Notes: generated by a model not told the origin, from the sequence alone. A stretch of DNA of 64,000 nucleotides from an uncultured Desulfobacter sp. (GCF_963664415.1 NZ_OY761445.1:1452501-1516500); one strand, 5' to 3'. Positions 43,701-50,546 are shown, counted from the stretch's first letter. A program made the numbers and translations.

Positions 43701-46515
43701 ATTCAGGTGTCAGGTTGGTATTGACACCACCTGCGATTACCATGTCATGGGCCCCGCTCAACAGCTCATGAATTGCGCATTCAATGGCAGCAAGGGAGGT
43801 GGCACAAGCCGCATCTACCACATAGTTGATGCCGGTGATACCTAGGTGATATGCAATGCGGGCCGCTTCCATGTTCAAGGTGACACCGTGCACGGGTTCA
43901 TAAAGTGAACCTTGGGACATCTTGGTGCGCAACTCATCAATGATTTTCTTTTGTTCTGCTTCGGACAGGGCATTGAATTCAGGCGTATTCCGCAGGTATT
44001 GTTTAACCTCGGGGAAGAAATATTTAAAATGCAGGTCTGATGCCAGTTCATTGCCAAGGCAGGTGGCCACAACCACCGCAGTGCGGTCCTGTACTTTTGC
44101 TGCAATCCGATTGTCATCGGTTAAAAGCTTTGCGTTTTCCACTGCCTGGTAAGCGGCATGCAGCAGCATCTGCTGGCTGCGGGACAATTTGGATGCCTTG
44201 GCCGGCGTATACCCGAACCGTTCATTGTCAAATTGAAAGTCATTCACTAAGCCTGCAACTTGGGTATAGGACTTGTCTGTGGCCTTTGGATCGGGATCAT
44301 AGTAAAGGGACTCTTCCCAGCGGTTGTCAGGTACCTTACCGATACTGTATTTTTTATTGACAATATTCTGCCAGAAGGCGTCTGTGTCATGGGCGTCGGG
44401 AAATACGCAACCCATGCCCACCACGGCAATATCGTCATTAATCTGACTGTCGGCGGAGGTCAGGACTTCAAGTGCATTAAGCCGGGCAATCATCGGCTCC
44501 TTTGTCAAAAACAGTTCTTCATGGATTTGGGCTATGGTTGTCTGTTTTTCAAAGAAAAGAAGGCCTTCACCCGTCATAAAATTGCCGTTTGCCCGCTGTT
44601 CGTCATCGGAGTACACAATCCATTGGCCGTCATTTTCATGGCTAAAATCAGGGGTTTTTCCTTTGGCACTGATGAGAAGGGAGCCCAGATTATCCTTTTC
44701 AAAGGCGCTTTTGCGTTCGCCTAAATTCATGGTGCCGTCTGCCAGGCGGCAATGCTCATTTTTCATCATCTGTCCGGCAAAGGTCGTGTCGGCGGTGCGG
44801 CAGTTAAGCCCCACGGTAGACCCGATGATGGTGGTGCGTGTGTGTTCTTGAACCACCTGCTGGTAGACCGGTGTTAAGGCACCTGACTCAACAATCTCTT
44901 TTGTGAACAGATAGGCGGTACCCAGTTGAATACCAATTTTCAGCCCTTGTTTTGCCAAAAGCGCCGTCATGGCGGAAATAAAATGAGAACCCACTGCGCT
45001 GATAATGCCTCCGGCAAACAGAACGCTCACATCCAGCCGCTGATCTTCAGTCAGATCCAGCAGGGCTTCGATGCTTAGTTCCCACAGCACCGTACTGGAA
45101 AGGCTGCCGATATGACCACCGGCTTCGTTGCCCTCCAGGATAAAACGCCTTGTTCCTTTCTCAAAGGCGTTTCTCAAAACTCCCGGCATGGGGGTGTGAA
45201 GGTATGCCCGTGTGCCGCAGGCTTCCAATTCATTGATCTGGGACGGAATCCCGCCGGCAAAAAGAGCAAAGGGCGTTTTTTTATTTTTGATCAGTTCCAG
45301 ATGATGATCCAGGGTGGGATTAAAGGCTTTGATACCGATCATGCCGGCACCAAATGCGGGCAGCTCATCGGATTTTTCCGGCAGGATGCCGTCTGCGATC
45401 TCAATGGGAAGACTGCCAAGCGCAAAGAAGGGCAAAGCGCCGTTGTCATAGACGGCTTTGGCAAAGTCTTTATTGTCGGAAATGTTGGCCATGGGACCCT
45501 GGGTGATGGGGTACCGGGTGCCGTGTTCTTTTGCCAGGGCAGTGTCTTGCGTTAAGGGATCAAATTGCTCCACAGCGTTAAGCGCCTCTCCCACGCAATC
45601 GAACAGGGCACGGATCATCTGGTTCAGGTCGCTGCCGCGCTTTGCAAAGTGGCGGGCAAAAAACGCATCCTGTCCAAGATAGAACAGGGCCTGCATGGGA
45701 GCGTCATTATCCTCGCCCAAGGAAGCCATGTTCTCTTCAATTTCAGTTTTTATGAAATCCAGACTCTGCCCATCCGCTTTTTTGATACTGATTTTTTTGA
45801 TCAGATCCTGAACAATTTTTGTCCCGGGTTTGGCAAATACCCGGTGCTGTGTGTTGCCGCCACCGTCTAAAATGACTGTGTCGGTCTCTTCCATTTTTCC
45901 AAGTGCCGATTTAAACGCCCCGGAAACAGGTGCGTCTTCGGCCAGATATAGCTGAGCATCCAGCACCAGGCCGGCGGCCCCGGCTGCAAAAAATCCTGGT
46001 GCTGTGTGAAATCCTACACCGCCGTGGACAAAATATGGAATATCACTTTTCTGTGCATAATATTGGCTCAGCATGAAGCTTGATGCTGAAGATGCCCTGC
46101 CCCCGGCTTCCCTGCCTTTTACGATAATCCCATGGGGATTGATCTCTTTCAGGACAGTTTCAAGCCCGGGTTCATAAATTTCCATCATCAGGATCTCAGC
46201 ATTGACCGCTTTGTGTTTGATGAGTGAATCCGAGGTTTGGTAGGCCACAATAACGCATTCGGGCAGATCTGCCGGGTGCTGATTAAAATAGGCCCATATA
46301 TCTTCATCTTCCGCGTAAATACGGATACCGTGGCGCAAATTTTGATTTTTAAGCTGTTTCAATTGATCGGAAAGTTTTGATGCACTTATGAATTCAGTAT
46401 CCAGAACAGGCATGGCACCGGACAGCCAAATATTTTTGAAAAAATCGAGGTCATATGTTTTGGGGGGATGATATGCCAGTAAGGGCAGGCGGGTAGTCAA
46501 TATTCTATTAAGCAC
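34795..46515 (-). CDS. Single-chain PUFA-synthase-like megasynthase (NPD-like x2, KS x3, AT, ACP x4, KR, DH)
   Basis: 3,906 residues from GTG 46515 (AAGGAG upstream). Order: nitronate-monooxygenase-like barrel 1 (~1-215, with EAGGR) and 2 (~330-600, with EAGGH); KS1 (~690-1150, Cys in VDAACATS near 902, EAHGTGT and IGHLLGAAG present); KS2 (~1175-1620, Cys in VDASCASA near 1380); AT (~1655-1940, GHSVGEYSAL); KS3 (~2060-2560, SGACASTTQ, SHETFTP, TGHTLGAG); four carrier domains (~2650-3030); KR (~3315-3570, TGGAAGIT); hot-dog DH (~3640-3900, DHARKSVPLF). In canonical PUFA synthases these parts sit on PfaA to PfaD as separate proteins. Likely product: a reduced or unsaturated lipid (inference). 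Confidence 0.9.
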   Translation of the reverse strand: MLNRILTTRLPLLAYHPPKTYDLDFFKNIWLSGAMPVLDTEFISASKLSDQLKQLKNQNLRHGIRIYAEDEDIWAYFNQHPADLPECVIVAYQTSDSLIKHKAVNAEILMMEIYEPGLETVLKEINPHGIIVKGREAGGRASSASSFMLSQYYAQKSDIPYFVHGGVGFHTAPGFFAAGAAGLVLDAQLYLAEDAPVSGAFKSALGKMEETDTVILDGGGNTQHRVFAKPGTKIVQDLIKKISIKKADGQSLDFIKTEIEENMASLGEDNDAPMQALFYLGQDAFFARHFAKRGSDLNQMIRALFDCVGEALNAVEQFDPLTQDTALAKEHGTRYPITQGPMANISDNKDFAKAVYDNGALPFFALGSLPIEIADGILPEKSDELPAFGAGMIGIKAFNPTLDHHLELIKNKKTPFALFAGGIPSQINELEACGTRAYLHTPMPGVLRNAFEKGTRRFILEGNEAGGHIGSLSSTVLWELSIEALLDLTEDQRLDVSVLFAGGIISAVGSHFISAMTALLAKQGLKIGIQLGTAYLFTKEIVESGALTPVYQQVVQEHTRTTIIGSTVGLNCRTADTTFAGQMMKNEHCRLADGTMNLGERKSAFEKDNLGSLLISAKGKTPDFSHENDGQWIVYSDDEQRANGNFMTGEGLLFFEKQTTIAQIHEELFLTKEPMIARLNALEVLTSADSQINDDIAVVGMGCVFPDAHDTDAFWQNIVNKKYSIGKVPDNRWEESLYYDPDPKATDKSYTQVAGLVNDFQFDNERFGYTPAKASKLSRSQQMLLHAAYQAVENAKLLTDDNRIAAKVQDRTAVVVATCLGNELASDLHFKYFFPEVKQYLRNTPEFNALSEAEQKKIIDELRTKMSQGSLYEPVHGVTLNMEAARIAYHLGITGINYVVDAACATSLAAIECAIHELLSGAHDMVIAGGVNTNLTPESFVGFCKMGTLSANGSFPFDERADGFVLGEGAGVLVLKRLKDAIREKDPILGVIKGIASASDGKGKGIAAPDKEGQKLAFQRCHENVKTKFSPGMVQFIEAHGTGTKVGDAVEMETLCQVYDQEASIGVSSIKAQIGHLLGAAGMAGMIKTILALNHQILPPNGSFEKLSPKIDMADKALFVLGDAQPWEAPANGPRMAAVSSYGFGGINYHAVVSEFNDTDATLSRKIFADLDHDPNDDRIVFAGMGVVLPKARNKELFWDAMVAGQKAYQPMPAERLPNDCYAEEDENSGFRLPMMKNGIVDDFMLDPKTFKIPPSAMTYMDRAQLFGLDAAGQALEHAGLQDKLTPGNKIGAILGTISGTRNVESIIRTRIPLLLRMIRSISEVDANTLSAIADHVSDQLIEKYPAMTGDSIPGMLSNIVSARISKHYNTQGTNFVVDASCASATMALYLAVKNLRAGRLDAVLTGGVDTNLYPGVLLAFKRLGILAEKEPSLFDTNANGYVMGEGAACLVVTTYKYAKQNDMPILGELKCLNMAASAPEHLLSPSENKYEKVIATDTGAFKTRKSDLAYLDVFGVSHPFLDLIEKQAIEKSLNHPLAYGNVKTEFGYFKAANPAVVMSRLLMMSDKGMLLPTHGYKPDSTLIEKDSLLHPVKEMTPLADGALLCADVNGIGGNHAHVIIGRLPRFLRSQDTAVSVEQPAITLGTWPDMVRTDAVTALLSGQGAQSAGMLKSLYETVPEIKALMDQGDAIFRERRGASLLDIMNAGGSPLNQTENTQPAIFLSTAAIYNALQLKGFEPDFYIGHSVGEYSALYCAGLVDFTTGMNLVISRSDFMARAASENPGGIMVVFDGEKAAQEMIDKSGVQNIWLVNKNSEKQTAIAGTTQGIDRFCGYLKETDIFHKKLALSAPFHTPLLEPAAANMAKTLETVQFNLKSAHKIISNLTAKPYPADEQMIRTHLARQIVSPVEFVESVKGVYTQGSKRFIEIGPGRLLCNLLKNISIDNPESMPTADAKKGELDCFNLAAERFITPKAPAVAQASESTPLDLMNFEPKDLNNKNVEYKGLEKTNTPKEQMSDDLSFNTFLEQNKTLVQDVLRREYQTFQQKNALAAVEHLGLYTGPVCIAGVSVGLPGKGHQVFNDKNFDRILAGNNFIEPLTQEEKHKIVDMNITRVYKQPNGNARFVDIVRTQDVIQLAGKLGYFDLSTEYGISRKFDLVDELAMAAGLEALKDAHIPLVQGYKKTSTGSSIPDALVLPKEMQDTTGVIMTGIFPGFETLLHHLNAYYYNKFYVKPYEELENIYYHLMENLSDRDMKDVITDWFFKIRERRKVYGQYKFERNILFDIVSLGGAHFAQLIRAKGPNIHLSGACASTTQAIGVAQDWIRNDRCERVIVIGGEAATSEAQMAWVGSGFLAMGAATSKEVVADAAKPFDEDRNGTILGSGAVGVVVERQDTLQRRGLNGQAKILGSYIGNSAFHPSRIDVNHLAGELNKFVGRVEKQNSISRTDMAKQLVFMSHETFTPARGGSASAEVMALKGAFPNDYKHIAITNTKGYTGHTLGAGIEDAILVKGLQKKTFPPVANLDNVPAEFSDLNFTQSGHGDYRYGLHFSAGFGSHFAFLMVDRLQEPDVANNPVYLEWLARITGSPDPMLGIVNKTLCVLPKEKQGETTAPEKVAQREMPAAKLDAPESRTSKVEDAPKQSAKPADSAKGTDVLSQITDLIANQTGYTHDMLEPDLDLEADLGIDTVKQVETFGKITKSFGLTVPEDISLSELNTIRKIAEYIRSQIQTADTPAQPDAGTPAQASAAASGSGGPDVMKEITALIAEQTGYTLDMLEPDLDLEADLGIDTVKQVETFGKITKSFGLSVPEDISLSELNTIRKIAEYIGSRIQTADTPAQSDAGTPAQAPTPSSGSGPDIIEEITALIAEQTGYTPDMLEPDLDLEADLGIDTVKQVETFGKITKSFGLTVPEDISLSELNTIRAIAEYIGSRIQAEGSPEPTESATAPPAAESGAESSSDITSEITAMIAEQTGYTQDMLEPDLDLEADLGIDTVKQVETFGKITKSYGLSVPEDINLSELNTISKISEYIQAQVGGAGNNNADTPPASATPGVQAPETERSGQSSQTPDSSEETRIQSYSFGLRKLPNPVSDTSDLDGQSYLITMDSQGFGRAVAELIKENKGRVISVGNSEEDDYTLDLNALENVEETISRIKADNEGISGVFFLHPLDFAMNSGENLTAESVSVKFLFLLCKALGSQLDEACGRLAAVSVQSALARFKEPAPDQIFPVFSGISGLLKTVSKEYPQTGVKLVEFMDRDELGDMTQAAATFMDEVFSTCTRREVGIEKGVRFGIRAKTGSSNESDSSIIKDSDTLLVTGGAAGITYELLKSVTRPDMHLVILGRSKVEDELEIPVTDAMDDTQIMAAFKAIHPDAKPVELKNRTAGLRRVLTARENLAQLRSQVKAVDYHGVDVTDPDAVIEAVKQYDRIDGVIHAAGVDRSIMIEKKSLDDFNLVFDTKVKGMANVLAAIENKNCRYLIGFSSITARFGNEAQSDYTAGNDMMGAMIQACAFKTPEMTYKVFDWTAWAEIGMAAQGTIEAVLKEKGIAFLPVAQGVRFFKEELLNPAGNEVLIGAPPENNPAAFDPDGLLAIGPFLDTVETDADRDKLKFKRLLEADRDLFLFDHARKSVPLFLGATGLETMAEAALEYSGGQGHVLEVSDFKIPYGIKLLKNRPKDIEVYAAKNADGSIATEIHSVFTPPGGKAPVQDTLHYQAKVKIGTDLPAFDEISIPEMSEFKVDAQWQEQIYHPDRLFMDGLFRSVDQLALLDEESLVTVVQWRPVREFFKGQVYPEFATPVVIMDAIFQTGGILEFFTSTDVMLPYTIRKASFAGTVLPNTPYFCVTRRLAQGDDTKTYHMQLADLAGRVIIDVQDFEMVRVDRLAEDELPDMSKIKPAGKSLVAG
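37405..38560 (-). repeat. Four tandem carrier-domain repeats with Thr at the attachment position
   Basis: Four nearly identical units of about 100 residues, spaced ~300-315 bp, lie between KS3 and KR. Each contains LEADLGIDTVKQVETFGKI. The phosphopantetheine site of carrier proteins is normally a Ser in GxDS; all four here read GIDT. Ala/Pro-rich linkers (e.g. DTPAQPDAGTPAQASAAASG) separate them. Such tandem carrier arrays are typical of PUFA synthases. The DNA repeats are similar enough that assembly errors and unit-number variation are possible. Confidence 0.85.
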
Positions 46516-46559
46516 AGGGATTCTCCTTGTTGTTTTTCAGTTTTCTCCGGGAAAACGCA

Positions 46560-46575
46560 AACAAAGATCGTGCCA
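46560..46575 (-). promoter_or_regulatory. Sigma-54-like promoter of the megasynthase gene
   Basis: The minus strand reads TGGCACGATCTTTGTT. The -24 element TGGCACG is perfect; the -12 is TTTGT instead of TTGC, so the GC is GT at the right 10-bp distance. Transcription would start near 46550, 35 nt before GTG 46515. The divergent gene encodes a sigma-54 activator, which supports the assignment. Confidence 0.5.
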
Positions 46576-46661
46576 CACCCCTGCAACGTTACAACAACAG
46601 CTTGAATATACAAGAAAAATAAATATTGCAAACCCCAAAAAAATTTTTGAATCATTAATCA

Positions 46662-46691
46662 TTGTACAAAATTTGTATCCATGTCATACAA
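46662..46691. promoter_or_regulatory. Clustered TTGTA/TACAA half-sites between megasynthase and activator genes
   Basis: Overlapping inverted repeats occur here: TTGTACAA (46662-46669), TACAAAATTTGTA (46665-46677) and TTGTAT-N7-ATACAA (46673-46691). They lie about 90-115 bp upstream of the megasynthase -24 element and just before the activator's ATG. The position fits a site for activation of one gene and autoregulation of the other. Confidence 0.4.
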
Positions 46692-46725
46692 CAAATGAAC
46701 AACAATTAAACCTTTAGATGGAAAT

Positions 46726-48210
46726 ATGAAAGAAGTAACCGATTTTCTGCCGGAAGAACTGGCTTTTTTTAAATGCGTTCATTACGCCGGCGCCGCCAAT
46801 CCCTTCGGCAAGGAGCGAGTCCTGCGGGAAGCCGAACTTGCCGGGGTCCCACCGGACAGCCCTAAGGATATCAGGGTACTTAAGGCGTGCCAGGCCGTGG
46901 GGCATCGCTTGAGTCAGATAAAAAAACGAGGCAGGATCAATTTAAGTGCATTTAAGGGAGAAGCCCGGTATTTTTTACGGTCCGGACTGCTGTTCCACTT
47001 TTTCCATCTGTTTAGAAAACAGATCGACACCCTGATCACACGCCAGCTTGATAATGCCGAAGAGTCTCTGGAAGCCCATTTCGCCCCCGAGGCCCTGACC
47101 CTTTTGCGCAGCTGGGGGTTTGATATTGAAGAGAGCCGACGCTTTATTGCCCTGGCATATCAGTTTCGACGGGCCTATTACTTTATTTTCCGACACTTAG
47201 TAGGCCGCAGCCGCTGTATGCAGGAACTGAGGCGGGATCTATGGCAGAACGTCTTCACCCATGACATTCTAATGTATGACCAGTATCTATGGGACCGCAT
47301 GGAAAACTTTTCCACCCTGCTGTTCGGTGAAACCGGCACAGGCAAAGGAACCGCGGCCCTGGCCATGGGACGATCAGGTTATATTCCCTTTGATGAGACT
47401 GAAAACAAGTTCACTCATAATTTTGTAAATACTTTTACCACACTCAATATCAGCCAGTTTCCTGAAACCATCATTGAATCCGAGCTATTTGGCCATGTGC
47501 GCGGTGCATTTACAGGGGCCGTCAAGGACCATAAAGGGGTATTCAGCCGTTGCAGCCCCAATGGTTCCATTCTTTTGGATGAAATCGGTGAGTTGTCCAC
47601 CCACGTTCAAATAAAACTGCTCAATGTGCTCCAGGACCGGGTCTATTCACCTGTGGGAAGCGATGAAAAGCACCGGTTTAACGGCAGGATCATCGCTGCC
47701 ACAAACCGCAGCATCCAGGAAATTCGGGAAAAAAAGATATTCAGAGACGATTTTTATTATCGGCTATGTTCCGACATTATCACAGTGCCTCCCCTGCACA
47801 AAAGGATTGCCCAGGACCCTGAAGAGCTTTCGGATCTTTTGGCGCACACGGTGGCCCGTATTGTGGGTCAGCCTTCCCCTGAAATAGTCTCCCGTGTGCT
47901 TGGATATATCGAATCAAGCCTCACCCTTTCATACCCATGGCCGGGCAATGTTCGGGAACTGGAACAATGTGTCAGGCGTGTGATACTGCGCAATGCCTAT
48001 GACATAAATGAGGTGCCGGCACCAACTCCCGGAACAGATTCTTTAACCCGGCAGATCCAAGACGGTCAACTCAGCGCCCAGGAGCTGCTTGCCCACTATT
48101 GCACCCGCTTATATAAAAAACACGGTACCTATGAAGCAGTTTCCCGCACTGCCGGACTGGACCGACGGACAGTTAAAAAGTATATTGATTCCCAGAATCA
48201 GAATAATTAA
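46726..48210 (+). CDS. Sigma-54 enhancer-binding protein with novel N-terminal domain
   Basis: 494 residues. The N-terminal ~190 residues (starting EVTDFLPEELAFFKCVHYAG) match no receiver, GAF, PAS or V4R domain I recognise. The AAA+ core has Walker A GETGTGKG, the sigma-54 loop VRGAFTGAVKDHKG and Walker B SILLDEIGEL; RYPWPGNVRELE-type sequence is present as YPWPGNVRELEQC. The C-terminal HTH is YEAVSRTAGLDRRTVKKYI. It is divergent from the megasynthase gene and is its likely activator, with aroC following 24 bp downstream. The signal sensed by the N-terminus is unknown. Confidence 0.88.
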   Translation: MKEVTDFLPEELAFFKCVHYAGAANPFGKERVLREAELAGVPPDSPKDIRVLKACQAVGHRLSQIKKRGRINLSAFKGEARYFLRSGLLFHFFHLFRKQIDTLITRQLDNAEESLEAHFAPEALTLLRSWGFDIEESRRFIALAYQFRRAYYFIFRHLVGRSRCMQELRRDLWQNVFTHDILMYDQYLWDRMENFSTLLFGETGTGKGTAALAMGRSGYIPFDETENKFTHNFVNTFTTLNISQFPETIIESELFGHVRGAFTGAVKDHKGVFSRCSPNGSILLDEIGELSTHVQIKLLNVLQDRVYSPVGSDEKHRFNGRIIAATNRSIQEIREKKIFRDDFYYRLCSDIITVPPLHKRIAQDPEELSDLLAHTVARIVGQPSPEIVSRVLGYIESSLTLSYPWPGNVRELEQCVRRVILRNAYDINEVPAPTPGTDSLTRQIQDGQLSAQELLAHYCTRLYKKHGTYEAVSRTAGLDRRTVKKYIDSQNQNN

Positions 48211-48234
48211 AACAGAACATATAAGGAAAAATTC

Positions 48235-49341
48235 ATGTCAAGTTCATTTGGAAGATTGTTTCGTGTGTCAACCTTTGGTGAATCTCATTGCCCCGGGGTC
48301 GGGGTGGTTGTGGACGGGTGCCTGCCCGGCATGTCTTTGAGGGAACCCGATATCCAGTGTCAGCTCGACCGCAGACGTCCGGGACAGAGCGCCGTATCAA
48401 CGGACAGACAGGAGCCTGACCAGGTGACAATCCAGTCGGGCACAGAACACGGCCTGACCCTTGGTACGCCTATCAGTCTGTTTGTGCCCAATAAAGACCA
48501 TCGTCCAGGGGATTATAAATCCATGGCAGATATCCCAAGACCCTCCCATGCGGATTTCACCTATCAATCAAAATACGGCATCCGGGCCTCCTCAGGCGGC
48601 GGCCGTTCTTCCGCCCGGGAAACCATTGGACGGGTGTGTGCCGGTGCCATTGCCGAAAAAATGCTTAACACCGCACTGGGCATCAATATTGTGGCCTGGG
48701 TCAGCCAGGTGGGGGAAATCAAAGCACCGGAAACCGATGGGTTAAATCTTACCCGGGCCATGGTGGATGCCAGTATGATCCGCTGCCCGGATGCGGATGC
48801 AGCAAAGGCCATGGAAGAGGTTGTCCTGAAGGCCAAAGAAGATAAGGACTCCATTGGCGGCGTGGTATCATGTGTCTGTACCAATGTACCGGCAGGCCTT
48901 GGCGAACCCATATTTGACAAACTTGAGGCACTTTTGGCTCATGCAATGCTTTCCATTCCTGCCACCAAGGGCTTTGAAATCGGATCGGGATTTACCGGGG
49001 CGCAGATGCGCGGCTCTGAACATAATGACCCCTTTGTTAAAAAAGACGGACGGCTGGGCACCACAACCAATTTCAGCGGCGGCATCCAGGGCGGGATCTC
49101 CAACGGGGAACCCATTGCGTTTAAGGTGGCATTCAAACCGCCGGCCACCATCGGGATTGTCCAGGAAACCGCCGATTTTAAGGGCCAACAAGCCACACTT
49201 GAGGCCAAAGGCCGTCATGACCCATGCGTGGTCGCCAGGGCGGTACCCATTGTGGAGAGCATGGCAGCACTTGTGCTGGCCGATGTGATGCTGCAGCAGC
49301 AGGCCCGATTGGCCGGTATGGCGCTCATGAACGGGAACTAA
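48235..49341 (+). CDS. aroC: Chorismate synthase
   Basis: 368 residues, family length. Signatures: [19 protein letters not shown] at the N-terminus, [14 protein letters not shown], and [19 protein letters not shown] with the conserved Arg-His-Asp. It converts 5-enolpyruvylshikimate-3-phosphate to chorismate using reduced FMN. It starts 24 bp after the sigma-54 activator gene, with AAGGAA as ribosome-binding site, and may be cotranscribed with it. Confidence 0.97.
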   Translation: MSSSFGRLFRVSTFGESHCPGVGVVVDGCLPGMSLREPDIQCQLDRRRPGQSAVSTDRQEPDQVTIQSGTEHGLTLGTPISLFVPNKDHRPGDYKSMADIPRPSHADFTYQSKYGIRASSGGGRSSARETIGRVCAGAIAEKMLNTALGINIVAWVSQVGEIKAPETDGLNLTRAMVDASMIRCPDADAAKAMEEVVLKAKEDKDSIGGVVSCVCTNVPAGLGEPIFDKLEALLAHAMLSIPATKGFEIGSGFTGAQMRGSEHNDPFVKKDGRLGTTTNFSGGIQGGISNGEPIAFKVAFKPPATIGIVQETADFKGQQATLEAKGRHDPCVVARAVPIVESMAALVLADVMLQQQARLAGMALMNGN

Positions 49342-49489
49342 CGGTCATAGACTAATATACCCATTAACGGCCGGACTCAACCCACAACAAATAATAAAAG
49401 CAATTCAAATACTTACCTACACTTAATTATAAAAGGCGGATCTCAGCTTAAACCAAAATACTGTAAAACCTTATGTTTTGATTTAAAAG

Positions 49490-49505
49490 TGGTACATTGA
49501 TTGCT
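49490..49505 (+). promoter_or_regulatory. Putative sigma-54 promoter of the rubredoxin gene
   Basis: TGGTACATTGATTGCT matches TGGCACG-N4-TTGCW at most positions, GG (49491-49492) and GC (49503-49504) being 10 bp apart. Predicted start near 49516 leaves a ~100-nt leader to ATG 49617. The 275-bp gap between aroC and rubredoxin shows nothing else of note. Confidence 0.5.
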
Positions 49506-49616
49506 AATATATCCTTCAAAATCGTTGAAAATGTCTGCCCGGAAACAAAATCCATGTTTGACCCAGTGCAGATAACAATTTTAACGGCAAGTATACCTAA
49601 AATATAAGGAGAAATT

Positions 49617-49796
49617 ATGTCAGATCCCAAGGATATGTACCAGTGTCAGGTTACCAACTGCGGATTTATTTATGATCCGGATAAAGGTGATCGCAAAGGA
49701 AAAATTAAAAAAGGAGTAAAATTTGAAGATCTGCCCGAAGATTGGCGCTGCCCAATCTGCGGAGCCAGCCCAAAAAGTTTTAAGTGCCTCGGCTAA
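49617..49796 (+). CDS. Rubredoxin with widened CX4C knuckle
   Basis: 59 residues from ATG 49617 with AAGGAG upstream. The C-terminal iron ligand pair is the standard CPICG, and [13 protein letters not shown] is a typical rubredoxin core. The N-terminal pair reads CQVTNCGF, i.e. four residues between Cys instead of two (CX4C). Rubredoxin-2 of Desulfovibrio desulfuricans has the same widening. A Lys-rich insert ([11 protein letters not shown]) follows. It transfers single electrons, in anaerobes commonly to oxygen-defence enzymes. It stands alone with its own terminator. Confidence 0.9.
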   Translation: MSDPKDMYQCQVTNCGFIYDPDKGDRKGKIKKGVKFEDLPEDWRCPICGASPKSFKCLG

Positions 49797-49856
49797 AAAT
49801 ACGGTCCGCCAATATATGGCAAAACGATTTGCTGAAGGGTACTTGGAAATAAATTA

Positions 49857-49893
49857 ACACCTTGCCTGCGCTAAGCAGGCAAGGTGTTTTATA
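49857..49893 (+). terminator. Strong rho-independent terminator after rubredoxin
   Basis: Perfect 13-bp stem ACACCTTGCCTGC/GCAGGCAAGGTGT (49857-49869, 49875-49887), 5-nt loop, then TTT and an AT-rich run. Confidence 0.9.
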
Positions 49894-49954
49894 TTTTTTA
49901 TGTTCAATTATTAAAACAGCTTTAATTTATTTTCATACCGACAGACGCCCAAAA

Positions 49955-50002
49955 GAGACACAACTGTCTTCACTCAAATGTCTCACAAACTGTCCCACAA
50001 AC
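49955..50002. promoter_or_regulatory. Direct and inverted repeats upstream of the 50.1-kb sigma-54 promoter
   Basis: Two adjoining 12-mers, TGTCTCACAAAC (49979-49990) and TGTCCCACAAAC (49991-50002), preceded by the dyad AGACACAACTGTCT (49956-49969). They end about 80 bp upstream of the -24 element, a usual place for an activator site. They differ from the TGTTGCA-type dyads, so a different activator is implied. The 351-bp gap 49797-50147 holds only these, the rubredoxin terminator and the promoter. Confidence 0.5.
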
Positions 50003-50082
50003 TCAATACACATCTAATTCACGCAAACCAAACAAACCATAACATTTTGTTATCATAGACAAAAATATCAATCAACACAATC

Positions 50083-50098
50083 TGGCACAAGCTTTGCT
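50083..50098 (+). promoter_or_regulatory. Sigma-54 promoter, near-perfect match
   Basis: TGGCACAAGCTTTGCT matches the consensus TGGCACG-N4-TTGCW except for one base; GG at 50084-50085 and GC at 50096-50097. Transcription would start near 50109, 39 nt before ATG 50148. Confidence 0.8.
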
Positions 50099-50147
50099 TT
50101 CTAATACTTTCAGTTGGAGATTAACCGTAACAACAGGAGGCTTCTAT

Positions 50148-50501
50148 ATGAGACTCAAAGACATAAAAAAAGACCATAACCTAATCAATGCCGTAGACTG
50201 GGAAATGACCCCCGAAGAAGCCATCGCCCTGCATCTTGAATGGGGGCCGCTTCGTTCTCAGAGCTACTACAACTCCAGAGACAATAATAATGAGACCGTT
50301 TACTTTGTGATCAACACCTGGAAGAAAAACCCCATCCTGACGCTTGTCAGAAGAAAAGGGTTTGATTCCGAAGAGCTTGGCAGCTTTGATCTGCCCAAAG
50401 ATGTTATCTCTGATTTCATGCAGGGTATCGGCAAGTATAAAGGGGTTTATGCTGTGGAAGGAAAAGTCAAGGACTGGCTTAGAAAGGAACTTGATGCGTA
50501 A
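50148..50501 (+). CDS. Small conserved protein of unknown function (DVU0772-like)
   Basis: 117 residues from ATG 50148 with AGGAGG at 50135-50140; an upstream TTG is not supported. The sequence is soluble, acidic and rich in Trp and Tyr (INAVDWEMTPEEAIALHLEW, TVYFVINTWKKNP, VYAVEGKVKDWLRKELDA). It reminds me of the DVU0772-type proteins conserved among sulfate reducers, but I cannot verify this. No catalytic motif is seen. It has its own sigma-54 promoter and terminator, so it is a regulated monocistronic gene. Confidence 0.7.
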   Translation: MRLKDIKKDHNLINAVDWEMTPEEAIALHLEWGPLRSQSYYNSRDNNNETVYFVINTWKKNPILTLVRRKGFDSEELGSFDLPKDVISDFMQGIGKYKGVYAVEGKVKDWLRKELDA

Positions 50502-50546
50502 TCCGCCATCTGAATATAACCACCTGCGTTAAGTTCCTTTTTTTCG

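Noticed and set aside
46577..46599. CTGCAACGTTACAACAACAG stretch upstream of the megasynthase as a copy of the TGTTGCA dyad
   Set aside because: Only one half resembles the motif, and the spacing to the -24 element is too short compared with the two good pairs.
49448..49630. 60-residue minus-strand ORF before the rubredoxin gene
   Set aside because: It overlaps the predicted promoter and leader of rubredoxin and has no recognisable features.
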